From assembly GCA_021777685.1 (NCBI GenBank), contig JAJYDH010000312.1:1-7818 (forward strand): a stretch of 7,818 nt of DNA, read 5' to 3'. A model generated the notes under the pieces. It was not told the origin of the DNA. It made no database searches and saw only the letters and a list, made by a program, of their open reading frames with translations. The DNA is from Planctomycetota bacterium. Its GTDB lineage: Bacteria > Planctomycetota > Planctomycetia > Isosphaerales > Isosphaeraceae. The translations under genes and the position numbers were made by a program. Below, piece by piece: positions 1 through 5,496 of the stretch (positions are counted from its first letter, which is position 1; every line of letters begins with the position of its first letter).

Positions 1-68
1 GCCTGTCTCACGACGTCCGGAATGCCCTGTTTTCCAGCCCCCAGGTCACGCCACGACCCTCACCCCGG

Positions 69-89
69 CCCTCTCCCAGAGGGAGAGGG
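69..89. repeat. REP-like palindrome (CCCTCTCCC/GGGAGAGGG)
   Basis: A perfect inverted repeat has 9-bp arms at 69-77 and 81-89 and a 3-base loop (AGA). It is preceded by CCCTCACCCCGG (58-69). From general knowledge, this kind of CCCTCACCCC...CTCTCCC hairpin recurs many times between genes in numerous bacterial genomes. It is probably a dispersed extragenic palindrome. Without a T-run it is a poor rho-independent terminator. Confidence 0.6.
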
Positions 90-306
90 AGCCAGAAAAC
101 GCTGACGGCACCAGGGGTTATGGTTCGTCAAACGGTATTGGGGCGAGCCCTACCCTACCAGGAGCGGCCGTCCGCGAGTGCCGAGAGAGGAGAAGCGAGG
201 GACCTATTATAGCGCCCAACCGCGGGGCCTCGCCCCGCTGGTCGGCTGGATCGGCCTCCACGGAGCCTTATGGCGCGAGCGGTTCGATAGCCTCGAAGCA
301 CTCTTG

Positions 307-313
307 AAAAGGA
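307..313 (+). promoter_or_regulatory. Ribosome binding site of the AHSA1-like gene
   Basis: AAAAGGA ends 7 bases before the ATG at 321. The core AAGGA matches the anti-Shine-Dalgarno sequence, which supports this start over downstream methionines. Confidence 0.6.
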
Positions 314-320
314 TGGACCC

Positions 321-728
321 ATGACCAAACCGAACGCCACGGATTCTGTCATCGTCGAGAGGGACCTGCCGCATCCGCCCGAGAAGGTCTGGCGGGCGCT
401 CACGCAGCCGGCACTGATCGAGGAGTGGCTCATGAAGAACGACTTCGAGCCCGTCGCGGGCCGCCATTTCAAGCTGAGCGCCGACTGGGGCGCCGTCGAC
501 TGCCGGGTCCTGGCGGTCGAGCCGGACCGGACGCTGTCCTACACCTGGGCGGCCTACGGCCTGGAGAGCGTCGTCACCTGGACGCTCACCCCGACAGCCG
601 CCGGCACCCACCTCCGGATGGAGCAGTCGGGCTTCCGGCCGGATCAGGAGCAGGCTTACCAGGGGGCCCAGGGCGGATGGCCGCGGTTCCTCGGGGCGCT
701 GGAGAATGTCGTCGCGAAGCTGGAATGA
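321..728 (+). CDS. SRPBCC-fold protein, AHSA1-like (activator of Hsp90 ATPase homologue family)
   Basis: A 135-residue cytoplasmic protein with no signal peptide or membrane segment, the usual length for single-domain AHSA1/START-like proteins. The N-terminal strand and helix (residues 11-38, ERDLPHPPEKVWRALTQP then IEEWLM) are the family hallmark: a charged beta strand, a PxxVWxAL helix, then a xxxEWL segment. The central strands (DCRVLAVEPDRTLSYTW, about 60-76, and VTWTLTP...GTHLRMEQSGF, about 85-105) and the C-terminal helix with GGWPRFLGALENVV (about 118-131) complete the helix-grip fold. Members bind small hydrophobic ligands or act in stress responses; the ligand cannot be read from sequence. 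Bacterial copies often sit beside an ArsR-type regulator, but none is visible here. The gene lies 119 bases upstream of tmk on the same strand, so co-transcription is possible but unproven. Confidence 0.88.
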   Translation: MTKPNATDSVIVERDLPHPPEKVWRALTQPALIEEWLMKNDFEPVAGRHFKLSADWGAVDCRVLAVEPDRTLSYTWAAYGLESVVTWTLTPTAAGTHLRMEQSGFRPDQEQAYQGAQGGWPRFLGALENVVAKLE

Positions 729-836
729 AACAACCGAGGGGCCGGCCAGGACCCGCGTTCCGCGATGGGGCGGGAATCGGTACGATGGCCGTCGAGATCC
801 GGCGGCCCCGCGAGGCCGCCCGCCAGGACCCCCCTC

Positions 837-841
837 GAAGG
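837..841 (+). promoter_or_regulatory. Ribosome binding site that favours the GTG start of tmk
   Basis: GAAGG sits 6 bases before the GTG at 848. The alternative in-frame ATG at 785 has only a weak GGGA-type element upstream. It would add 21 residues rich in Arg and Pro that resemble no part of a thymidylate kinase. The later start is therefore preferred. Confidence 0.55.
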
Positions 842-847
842 CCCGAC

Positions 848-1501
848 GTGACCGAGTCTCCCCCGAAGCAGAATCCCGGCCGATTCGTCGTCGTGGAAGG
901 CCCCGACGGCGGCGGCAAGACGACCCAGGCCGCCCGGCTGGTGGCCTGGCTCCGCTCCCTGGGACGCGAGGTCGTCGCCTGCCGCGAGCCCGGCGGCACG
1001 GCGCTCGGGGAGCGGCTCCGCTCGATCGTCCTGGAGCGATCGAGCATCGCCATCGGCATGAGGGCCGAGATGCTCCTCTACATGGCCAGCCGGGCCCAGC
1101 TCGTCGAGGAGGTCATCCGCCCGGCGCTCGGGCGGGGCGCGGTGGTCGTCTCCGACCGGTTCCTGCTCTCCAACGTCGTCTACCAGGGTTACGCCGGGGG
1201 GCTCGACGTGGCCGACCTCTGGCGGGTCGGCCTGACGGCGACGGGGGGGCTCCTGCCCGACCTGACCCTCCTCATCGACGTCCCCCCCGACGTCGCGAAG
1301 GCCCGGATCGGCCCGGGGCGCGACCGGATCGAGGACCGGGGGGACGACTATCGGCGGCGGGTCCGCGACGGTTTCCTGGCGGCATCCCGCGATTACCCGG
1401 CGCCGATCGCGGTGGTCGACGGCTCGGCCGACCCCGACTCGGTGCTGATCCGACTGCAAAGCGAGGTGAGCCGTGCCCTGGCACTCCCTCCGAGGCCATG
1501 A
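848..1501 (+). CDS. tmk: Thymidylate kinase (dTMP kinase)
   Basis: Phosphorylates dTMP to dTDP with ATP, the committed step of dTTP supply in the cytoplasm. From the GTG start the protein has 217 residues, close to the family norm. The P-loop is at residues 17-26 (EGPDGGGKTT). The dTMP-binding REPGGT motif is at 46-51. The DR(Y/F)xxS motif appears as DRFLLS at 103-108, followed by YQGYAGG. The lid region near 158-170 contains GRDRIEDRGDDYRRR, with the basic and acidic residues expected around the LID. The central LIDVPP strand precedes the lid. The end of the gene overlaps holB by 29 bases in another frame, giving the tmk-holB order common across bacteria and suggesting translational coupling. 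The start is the only uncertain point: an ATG at 785 would give 238 residues. Confidence 0.95.
   Translation: MTESPPKQNPGRFVVVEGPDGGGKTTQAARLVAWLRSLGREVVACREPGGTALGERLRSIVLERSSIAIGMRAEMLLYMASRAQLVEEVIRPALGRGAVVVSDRFLLSNVVYQGYAGGLDVADLWRVGLTATGGLLPDLTLLIDVPPDVAKARIGPGRDRIEDRGDDYRRRVRDGFLAASRDYPAPIAVVDGSADPDSVLIRLQSEVSRALALPPRP
1463..1469 (+). promoter_or_regulatory. Ribosome binding site of holB inside tmk
   Basis: GAGGTGA, a strong match to the anti-Shine-Dalgarno sequence, ends 3 bases before the GTG at 1473 and lies within the tmk coding sequence. It supports the GTG as the holB start and a 29-base overlap of the two genes. Confidence 0.65.
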
Positions 1502-2510
1502 CCGGGTCGTGACGACCCTCCGCCGGGCCCTGGCCAGCGGGCGACTGCCGCACGCCTTTTTGTTCGTCGGCCCCGAGGGGATCGGCAAGCGGGCCTTCGC
1601 GCTCCGGCTGGCCCAGGCCCTGCTCTGCGAGCGGACGCCCGAGGCGGAACTCGACCCCTGCGGCCGGTGCCCGGCCTGCCTCCAGGTGATGGCCGGGACC
1701 CACCCCGACCTCCTTCAGGTGGCCACGCCCGAGGACAAGCACGAGCTGCCCATCCGGGTCATCCGCGACCTCTGCATCGACCTGGGGCTCAAGCCCATGA
1801 GCGGGCGGCGGAAGGTCGCGATCATCGACGACGCCGACGACCTGAACGACGAGGCGGCCAACGCCTTCCTCAAGACCCTGGAGGAGCCCCCGCCCGGCTC
1901 GACCCTGATCCTGATCGGGACGTCGGCCGAGGGGCAGCTCGACACGATCCTCTCGCGCTGCCGGGTCGTCCGGTTCGACCCCCTGCCCGAGCCCGAGCTG
2001 GCCGAATTGCTCCGGGAACAGGGGATCGCCGAGACCCCCGAGGCGGCGACGAGGCTCGCCCGGCTCGGCGAAGGCTCGGTCGCCCGCGCCCGGGGGCTCG
2101 CCGACCCGGCGCTTGCCCAGTTCCGGGGGGCCCTCTTCGAGGAGATCGCCGCCCCGAGGGGCTTCGAAGCCCCCGCCCTCGCCCGGCGGATCGAGGAGTT
2201 CGTCAACAAGGCCGGCAAGGAGGCCGGCGCCAAGCGGGCCCGCGCCCGGCTCGTCTTCGGCGAGCTGGTCCGCCTCTTCCGGGGGACCCTCCGCCTGTCC
2301 GTCGGCCTCGAACCCCCGGGGGCCGACCCCGACGACCGCCGGGCCGCCGCTTCGCTCGCCGAGAAGCTGGAGCCCGAGGCCGTCCTGGCCCTCGCCGACC
2401 GCTGCCTGGAGGCCGATTACCACGTCCGGCGGAACCTCTACATGCCCCTGATCCTGGACGACCTGGCGCACGACCTCGGCAAGCTGGTCAACGCCCGGGG
2501 GCGAGGCTGA
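1473..2510 (+). CDS. holB: DNA polymerase III delta' subunit (clamp-loader)
   Basis: A 345-residue AAA+ clamp-loader subunit that, with delta and tau/gamma, loads the beta sliding clamp onto DNA. The start MPWHSLRGHDRVVTTLRRALASG (GTG codon) matches the usual delta' opening, and LPHAFLFVGPEGIGKR at 25-40 is the P-loop region. The P-loop ends GKR rather than GKT/S, fitting a subunit that generally does not hydrolyse ATP itself. A zinc-module cysteine set is present: C52, C63, C66 and C69 (CGRCPAC). The Walker B-like strand KVAIIDDADDLN is at 114-125, ANAFLKTLEEPP at 129-140, and the arginine-finger SRC motif at 161-163. The C-terminal helical region (about 220-340) matches the collar domain. 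Downstream is a 528-base spacer, so the operon probably ends here. Confidence 0.95.
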   Translation: MPWHSLRGHDRVVTTLRRALASGRLPHAFLFVGPEGIGKRAFALRLAQALLCERTPEAELDPCGRCPACLQVMAGTHPDLLQVATPEDKHELPIRVIRDLCIDLGLKPMSGRRKVAIIDDADDLNDEAANAFLKTLEEPPPGSTLILIGTSAEGQLDTILSRCRVVRFDPLPEPELAELLREQGIAETPEAATRLARLGEGSVARARGLADPALAQFRGALFEEIAAPRGFEAPALARRIEEFVNKAGKEAGAKRARARLVFGELVRLFRGTLRLSVGLEPPGADPDDRRAAASLAEKLEPEAVLALADRCLEADYHVRRNLYMPLILDDLAHDLGKLVNARGRG

Positions 2511-2625
2511 TCGGAGAATTTGAGGGGATCGAGCCACTCCTACCACCGACCACGGCCCGCGAATCGGACCGGCAATGTCGGGCGGGTGCCCCTCTCGAAT
2601 TTGGACAGGACCGGGAGCGGAGGCA

Positions 2626-2726
2626 CTCGTTCCCACGCTCCGCGTGGAAATGCCATCCTCGACGCTCCGCGTCGTCTTCGGACCGGGCCGCGCTCCTGGG
2701 CAGAGGACGCGGAGCGTGGGAACGAG
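2626..2726. repeat. Dispersed palindromic element with 20-bp inverted repeats
   Basis: Perfect 20-bp arms lie at 2626-2645 and 2707-2726 (left arm CTCGTTCCCACGCTCCGCGT), separated by 61 bases. The inner core ACGCTCCGCGT, itself an imperfect palindrome, occurs a third time at 2662-2672 inside the loop. From general knowledge, the CGTTCCCACGCTCCGCGTGG family is a common repeat in planctomycete and other genomes. Spurious translations of it read SFPRSAW or GAWER, as here. It is probably a non-autonomous, REP/MITE-like element with no gene of its own. Confidence 0.75.
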
Positions 2727-2908
2727 CGAAGTCTCCCCCAAATCGAGAAGGTATCCATGTTGGACTCGAAAGACGCTCGACCCAACTTGCGAAAATCGCC
2801 CAAATTTTGAACATTCGCTCGCGCAACGAGATAATTCCGCCACCACCACTTCTCTCGCCCGGCCAGATCGCCCATTCGGACGATTTTGCCAGAAATAGAC
2901 AGACAGCC

Positions 2909-2936
2909 TTGACGCTCAGGATGACGGGAGTAAATT
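2909..2936 (+). promoter_or_regulatory. Possible sigma-70-like promoter for the gene at 3039
   Basis: TTGACG at 2909-2914 matches five of six -35 consensus bases. After a 16-base spacer, TAAATT at 2931-2936 matches four of six -10 bases. A start site near 2943 would place the 13-bp hairpin (2947-2978) at the very 5' end of a leader of about 95 bases. Planctomycete promoters are poorly defined, and the -35 word lies in a repeat-like tract, so this is a suggestion only. Confidence 0.35.
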
Positions 2937-2946
2937 GGATCGCAGG

Positions 2947-2978
2947 AAATGGGCAAAAAGAGTAGTTTTTGCCCATTT
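2947..2978. promoter_or_regulatory. Perfect 13-bp hairpin in the leader of the exported protein gene
   Basis: Arms AAATGGGCAAAAA (2947-2959) and TTTTTGCCCATTT (2966-2978) flank the 6-base loop GAGTAG. The right arm can also pair locally with the bases after it (GCCCATTTGGGC, 2971-2982), so two mutually exclusive folds exist. The T-run lies inside the stem and not after it, so this is not a canonical terminator. It may stabilise the 5' end of the message, regulate it, or be a repeat remnant. Confidence 0.6.
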
Positions 2979-3025
2979 GGGCGATATGAAGCCCCGACGC
3001 AGGATGCTAACTCACACTCTCCCCC

Positions 3026-3030
3026 AGGAG
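3026..3030 (+). promoter_or_regulatory. Ribosome binding site that sets the start at 3039
   Basis: AGGAG ends 8 bases before the ATG at 3039. An upstream in-frame ATG at 2949 lies inside the hairpin stem and would add 30 residues before the conserved planctomycete export motif. The 3039 start places that motif near the N-terminus as expected. Confidence 0.7.
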
Positions 3031-3038
3031 TCAGCACC

Positions 3039-3644
3039 ATGAAAGCTCGCCATGCCACCAAGGCCCGCCGTCCCGTCGTCGAGTCGCTGGAAACGCGCGA
3101 GGTGCTCTCGCTGAGCCCGCTGGTCCAGGCCGACATCCTGATCCTCCAGCGCGATCAGCAGCTCGCCCACGCGGCGATCCAGCAGGAGCTCGCCGTGGTC
3201 AAGTCCGACATCACGGCGATCCAGCAGCAGTCGAGGGCGGCGATGTCGACCGTCCAGGCGAACATCAAGGCCGACCAGCTCACCCTGCTCCAGGACCAGC
3301 ACCCCAACACGTTCCCCGGAGGGGACCCCACCGCCGTCGCCGCCGACAAGGCCGCCATCCAGACGGAGAGGAATAACCTCAACTCGATCAAGGCGCTCGA
3401 GAAGTCGACCGTCAATACCGAGAACGGCTACGTCAAGTCGCTGAATAACCTCAGCAAGAAGTACGACGGGACGGTCAAGAGCAACATCCAGAGCGTCAAG
3501 AAGACCAACCCTGACACGACGACCGTCACCGGGATCTCCCAGGGGATCTTGACAAACTACACGAATCAGGCGACGACCATCGGCAACAACGAGCAGACGA
3601 CGTACTCGAACTTCAACACGAAGCTCGGCAACTACACCGCCTGA
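3039..3644 (+). CDS. Small exported helical protein with planctomycete extracellular N-terminal motif
   Basis: A 201-residue protein of unknown function. The N-terminus (residues 10-24, RRPVVESLETREVLS) matches the motif RRxxxExLExRxxLS found at the start of many predicted extracellular planctomycete proteins (Pfam family Planc_extracel). It has no classical hydrophobic signal peptide. The rest is strongly helical. A degenerate unit of the form (A/S)Dxxx(I/L)Q recurs around D32, D57, D79 and D103, spaced 25, 22 and 24 residues, suggesting coiled-coil or helical-bundle repeats. A Pro/Gly break (HPNTFPGGDP, 88-97) divides the helices. The C-terminal third is rich in Asn, Thr and Gln. No Cys or Trp occurs anywhere, which suits an extracellular structural role (inference). 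It is convergent with the operon downstream. Related small proteins probably occur in multiple copies in such genomes, but this needs a search. Confidence 0.8.
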   Translation: MKARHATKARRPVVESLETREVLSLSPLVQADILILQRDQQLAHAAIQQELAVVKSDITAIQQQSRAAMSTVQANIKADQLTLLQDQHPNTFPGGDPTAVAADKAAIQTERNNLNSIKALEKSTVNTENGYVKSLNNLSKKYDGTVKSNIQSVKKTNPDTTTVTGISQGILTNYTNQATTIGNNEQTTYSNFNTKLGNYTA

Positions 3645-3652
3645 TCGACGAA

Positions 3653-3690
3653 CCGGCCCGAGGCCGCGCGGTGCCGCGGCCCCGGGCCGG
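3653..3690. terminator. Probable bidirectional terminator hairpin between convergent genes
   Basis: A 16-position stem, with a single A/C mismatch, pairs 3653-3668 with 3675-3690 around the loop CGGTGC. It starts 8 bases after the stop of the plus-strand gene and ends 12 bases before the end of the minus-strand gene. It has no T-run on either side, so it would work as a GC-only hairpin. A second small palindrome (GCCCGGC-TCA-GCCGGGC, 3696-3712) contains the stop codon of the minus-strand gene. The position between converging genes supports termination for both. Confidence 0.6.
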
Positions 3691-3702
3691 ATCGAGCCCG
3701 GC

Positions 3703-5496
3703 TCAGCCGGGCGGCGGGACCATCCTCGCCGGATTCCGCCAGACGCGAGCGACCGGGCGGCCGGACTCGCGGGCGGGCCGCCCCTCGTCGGTGAAATAGA
3801 CGGGCGGGCCGCCCCCGGCGGTCGACTCGTACAGGACGACCGTCGTCGCCGGAAAGTCCTTCCGGTCGAGCGGCAGCGCGTGGAAGGCCGCGGGCTCGCC
3901 GACGGCCACGGTCCCCGGCCCGTGGCGATCGAGCGCGTGGAAGGCGACCCGACGGCCGGGAGACTTCGGCGCGTACTTGCCGTCGACCTCGTAGATCGGC
4001 CCCGGCAGGTTGAGCCGGGGGTCGTCGAGGTCGAGCTTGTAGAGGACCTGATTGTAGTCGTACCGGGGGGTCGGGTGGGTGTTCCCCGAGAAGGTCGTGG
4101 TGTACGTCCCTTCGAAGAAGATCACGCGACCGCCTTCTTTCGCGAACATCGGGTGCTGCTTGGGGTTGTAGAAGCTGTACCTGTCGTGGGTCACGACCTT
4201 CCGGGCGTAAGTCCAGGGGCCGAGCGGGGTGTCGGCCTCGGCGAACCAGACCTCGCCGAGCTGCGAGGACGATCCGCCGATCTCGCAGGCGATCATGACC
4301 CAGCGGCCCCGGTGGTCGTTCCGGTAGACCGACCCCCGGTGGGCGACGACCTTCCGGCCGGTGTCGGCGTCCTGGAGCTGGAGCAGGACATCGGCCTCGG
4401 GGAGTTTGCCGGCCTTGACCAGCCGGGCCTGCGCCACGCCGTCGAGCGCCCGGGCCCCCGTCCGCCAGGCATAACGGGGCGTCCCGTCCGGGTTCCGGTC
4501 GAACTCGGGGCGGTCGAGGGTCGAGCCGGGCAGGAGGCAGGTGAACGCCTCGTACCGCTCGGGGTGGGCCAGGTCGTCGACGTCGGCCCGGACCCGGACG
4601 AGCGGGTAGGGGTCGGCGAAGTACATGTAATCGACGCCGTCAACCCGATGCGGGAACGGGTGCCCCGACGGGATCGCCGGGGTGTCCAGCGGGATCGAGA
4701 CGACCTTGCTGAACTTGCGAGTCTCCGGATCGAATTCGGCCAGGCCGCGCTCGTAGATCGTCAAGGGCGGGCGGATCTTGGCGAAGGCGGCGAACATCCG
4801 CTCGCGGCCCGAGCCGTCCTTCAGCACGGTCAGGCCGTCGAGCCAGGTCGGCCCCTCGCCCGGCATCGGGGCCGAGGGCGCGGCGAAGCCGCTGGCGTCC
4901 ACGGAATAGTCGAGATCGATCCCAACTTCAACATCGAGCCCGCCGTCCACCGGGAGCCGTGACGTGGCCGTCGGGGTGTTGAAATTCCCCAGCGGGTAGC
5001 CCGGCCGGTTGGTGTCGCCCCAGAACCAGCGGACCTGGCCCCGGAAGACCGCGTTGAGGACGCTGTCCTGCCCGAGCACCTGGGCATTCAGGACCGGCTC
5101 GCGAATCGGCGATTTGTCGCCGACGAGCACGCTGTCGCGGTAGATCCCCGCCCCGGTCACGCGATAGAGCCGCTCGGCGATGTTGATCCGTTTGACCTCG
5201 ATCCGCGCCCGGCCTCCCTCGGTCACGTCGAGCGCCTTGCCCCGGAAGCCGAAGCCGTCCCTGGGGAATTCATACCCGTGGCCGCTGACATGAAAGAAGA
5301 CCTTCCGCCCCATCAGCCCCGGCTCGTCGAAGGCCACGATCCCCCGGCTGTCGGTGACGAATTTGATCTCGTTGACCGTCCGCAACTCGACCAGCGGCAC
5401 CCCCCGGCCGGTCCGGGAGTCGACGACCTCGATGGCGAAAGGAGTTCCGGCGAGGGCCGGGGTCGCGAGGGCGAGCACCAGGAGGGCCGATTTCAC
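3703..5496 (-). CDS. Secreted protein with carboxypeptidase-regulatory-like domain and probable beta-propeller
   Basis: A 597-residue protein of unknown function. Residues 1-16 (MKSALLVLALATPALA) are a clear signal peptide with an AxA cleavage site. Residues about 20-102 look like a carboxypeptidase-regulatory or transthyretin-like beta sandwich (VVDSRTGRGVPLVELRTV, VTDSRGIVAFDEPG). From about 140 on, the repeated strands with WFWGDTN (157-163), a GPTWLDGL segment (215-222), MFAAFAK, YMYFADPYPLV (290-300), RWVMIACEIGG and EVWFAEADTPLGPW (398-428), and HPMFAKEGGRVIFFEGTYT (448-466) resemble blades of the five-bladed propeller fold shared by GH43/GH32-type enzymes and DUF4185-like proteins. I cannot assign catalytic acids. 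It starts at GTG, overlapping the stop of the upstream redoxin/copper-oxygenase gene by four bases, so the two are probably translated together and exported to the same place. A sugar-related role is inference from fold and neighbour. Confidence 0.85.
   Translation of the reverse strand: MKSALLVLALATPALAGTPFAIEVVDSRTGRGVPLVELRTVNEIKFVTDSRGIVAFDEPGLMGRKVFFHVSGHGYEFPRDGFGFRGKALDVTEGGRARIEVKRINIAERLYRVTGAGIYRDSVLVGDKSPIREPVLNAQVLGQDSVLNAVFRGQVRWFWGDTNRPGYPLGNFNTPTATSRLPVDGGLDVEVGIDLDYSVDASGFAAPSAPMPGEGPTWLDGLTVLKDGSGRERMFAAFAKIRPPLTIYERGLAEFDPETRKFSKVVSIPLDTPAIPSGHPFPHRVDGVDYMYFADPYPLVRVRADVDDLAHPERYEAFTCLLPGSTLDRPEFDRNPDGTPRYAWRTGARALDGVAQARLVKAGKLPEADVLLQLQDADTGRKVVAHRGSVYRNDHRGRWVMIACEIGGSSSQLGEVWFAEADTPLGPWTYARKVVTHDRYSFYNPKQHPMFAKEGGRVIFFEGTYTTTFSGNTHPTPRYDYNQVLYKLDLDDPRLNLPGPIYEVDGKYAPKSPGRRVAFHALDRHGPGTVAVGEPAAFHALPLDRKDFPATTVVLYESTAGGGPPVYFTDEGRPARESGRPVARVWRNPARMVPPPG

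Larger units (their letters stand above)
1..320. other. Non-coding leader upstream of the AHSA1-like gene
   Basis: No convincing gene lies here. The only long open frames are minus-strand shadows that run into the AHSA1-like gene. The stretch holds a dispersed-type palindrome (69-89), a T/A-rich hexamer TATTAT at 205-210 that could be a -10 element but has no good -35 partner, and a hairpin at 222-238 (7-bp arms GCGGGGC/GCCCCGC around CTC). The hairpin has no T-run after it, so it is not a classical terminator. It may sit in the 5' leader of the following gene, but this is inference. Confidence 0.6.
2511..3038. other. Repeat-bearing intergenic spacer between holB and the exported helical protein
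   Basis: No supported gene. Every open frame here crosses inverted repeats and lacks a ribosome binding site with plausible protein composition. The left half (about 2575-2730) is GC-rich and carries a 20-bp inverted repeat. The right half (about 2740-2990) is clearly poorer in G+C than the flanking genes. It holds three ATCGCCCA/TGGGCGAT-type words (2795-2802, 2867-2874 and the inverted 2978-2985), a promoter-like pair at 2909-2936 and a 13-bp hairpin at 2947-2978. The tract GACGCTCAGGATGACGGG (2911-2928) resembles short dispersed repeats seen in other genomes, so the promoter reading there is uncertain. Confidence 0.6.

Noticed and set aside
425..847. Long open frame extending tmk upstream through the AHSA1-like gene
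   Set aside because: The extra translation is a shadow of the AHSA1-like gene and of the spacer, rich in Arg, Gly and Pro. tmk homology begins just before the P-loop.
1569..1592. Broken P-loop in holB as a sign of a damaged gene
   Set aside because: GKR in place of GKT/S is compatible with delta' subunits, which generally do not act as ATPases; the zinc cysteines and SRC finger are intact.
1272..2849. Long minus-strand open frame opposite tmk and holB
   Set aside because: It is antisense to two clearly recognised genes; its Gly/Pro/Asp-rich composition is the usual shadow in high-GC DNA.
2520..2898. Small open frames between holB and 3039
   Set aside because: They cross the 20-bp inverted repeat, read as SFPRSAW/GAWER-type repeat translations, and lack ribosome binding sites.
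2947..2978. Classical rho-independent terminator for holB
   Set aside because: The T-run is part of the stem and no T-run follows; the hairpin also lies more than 430 bases beyond the holB stop.
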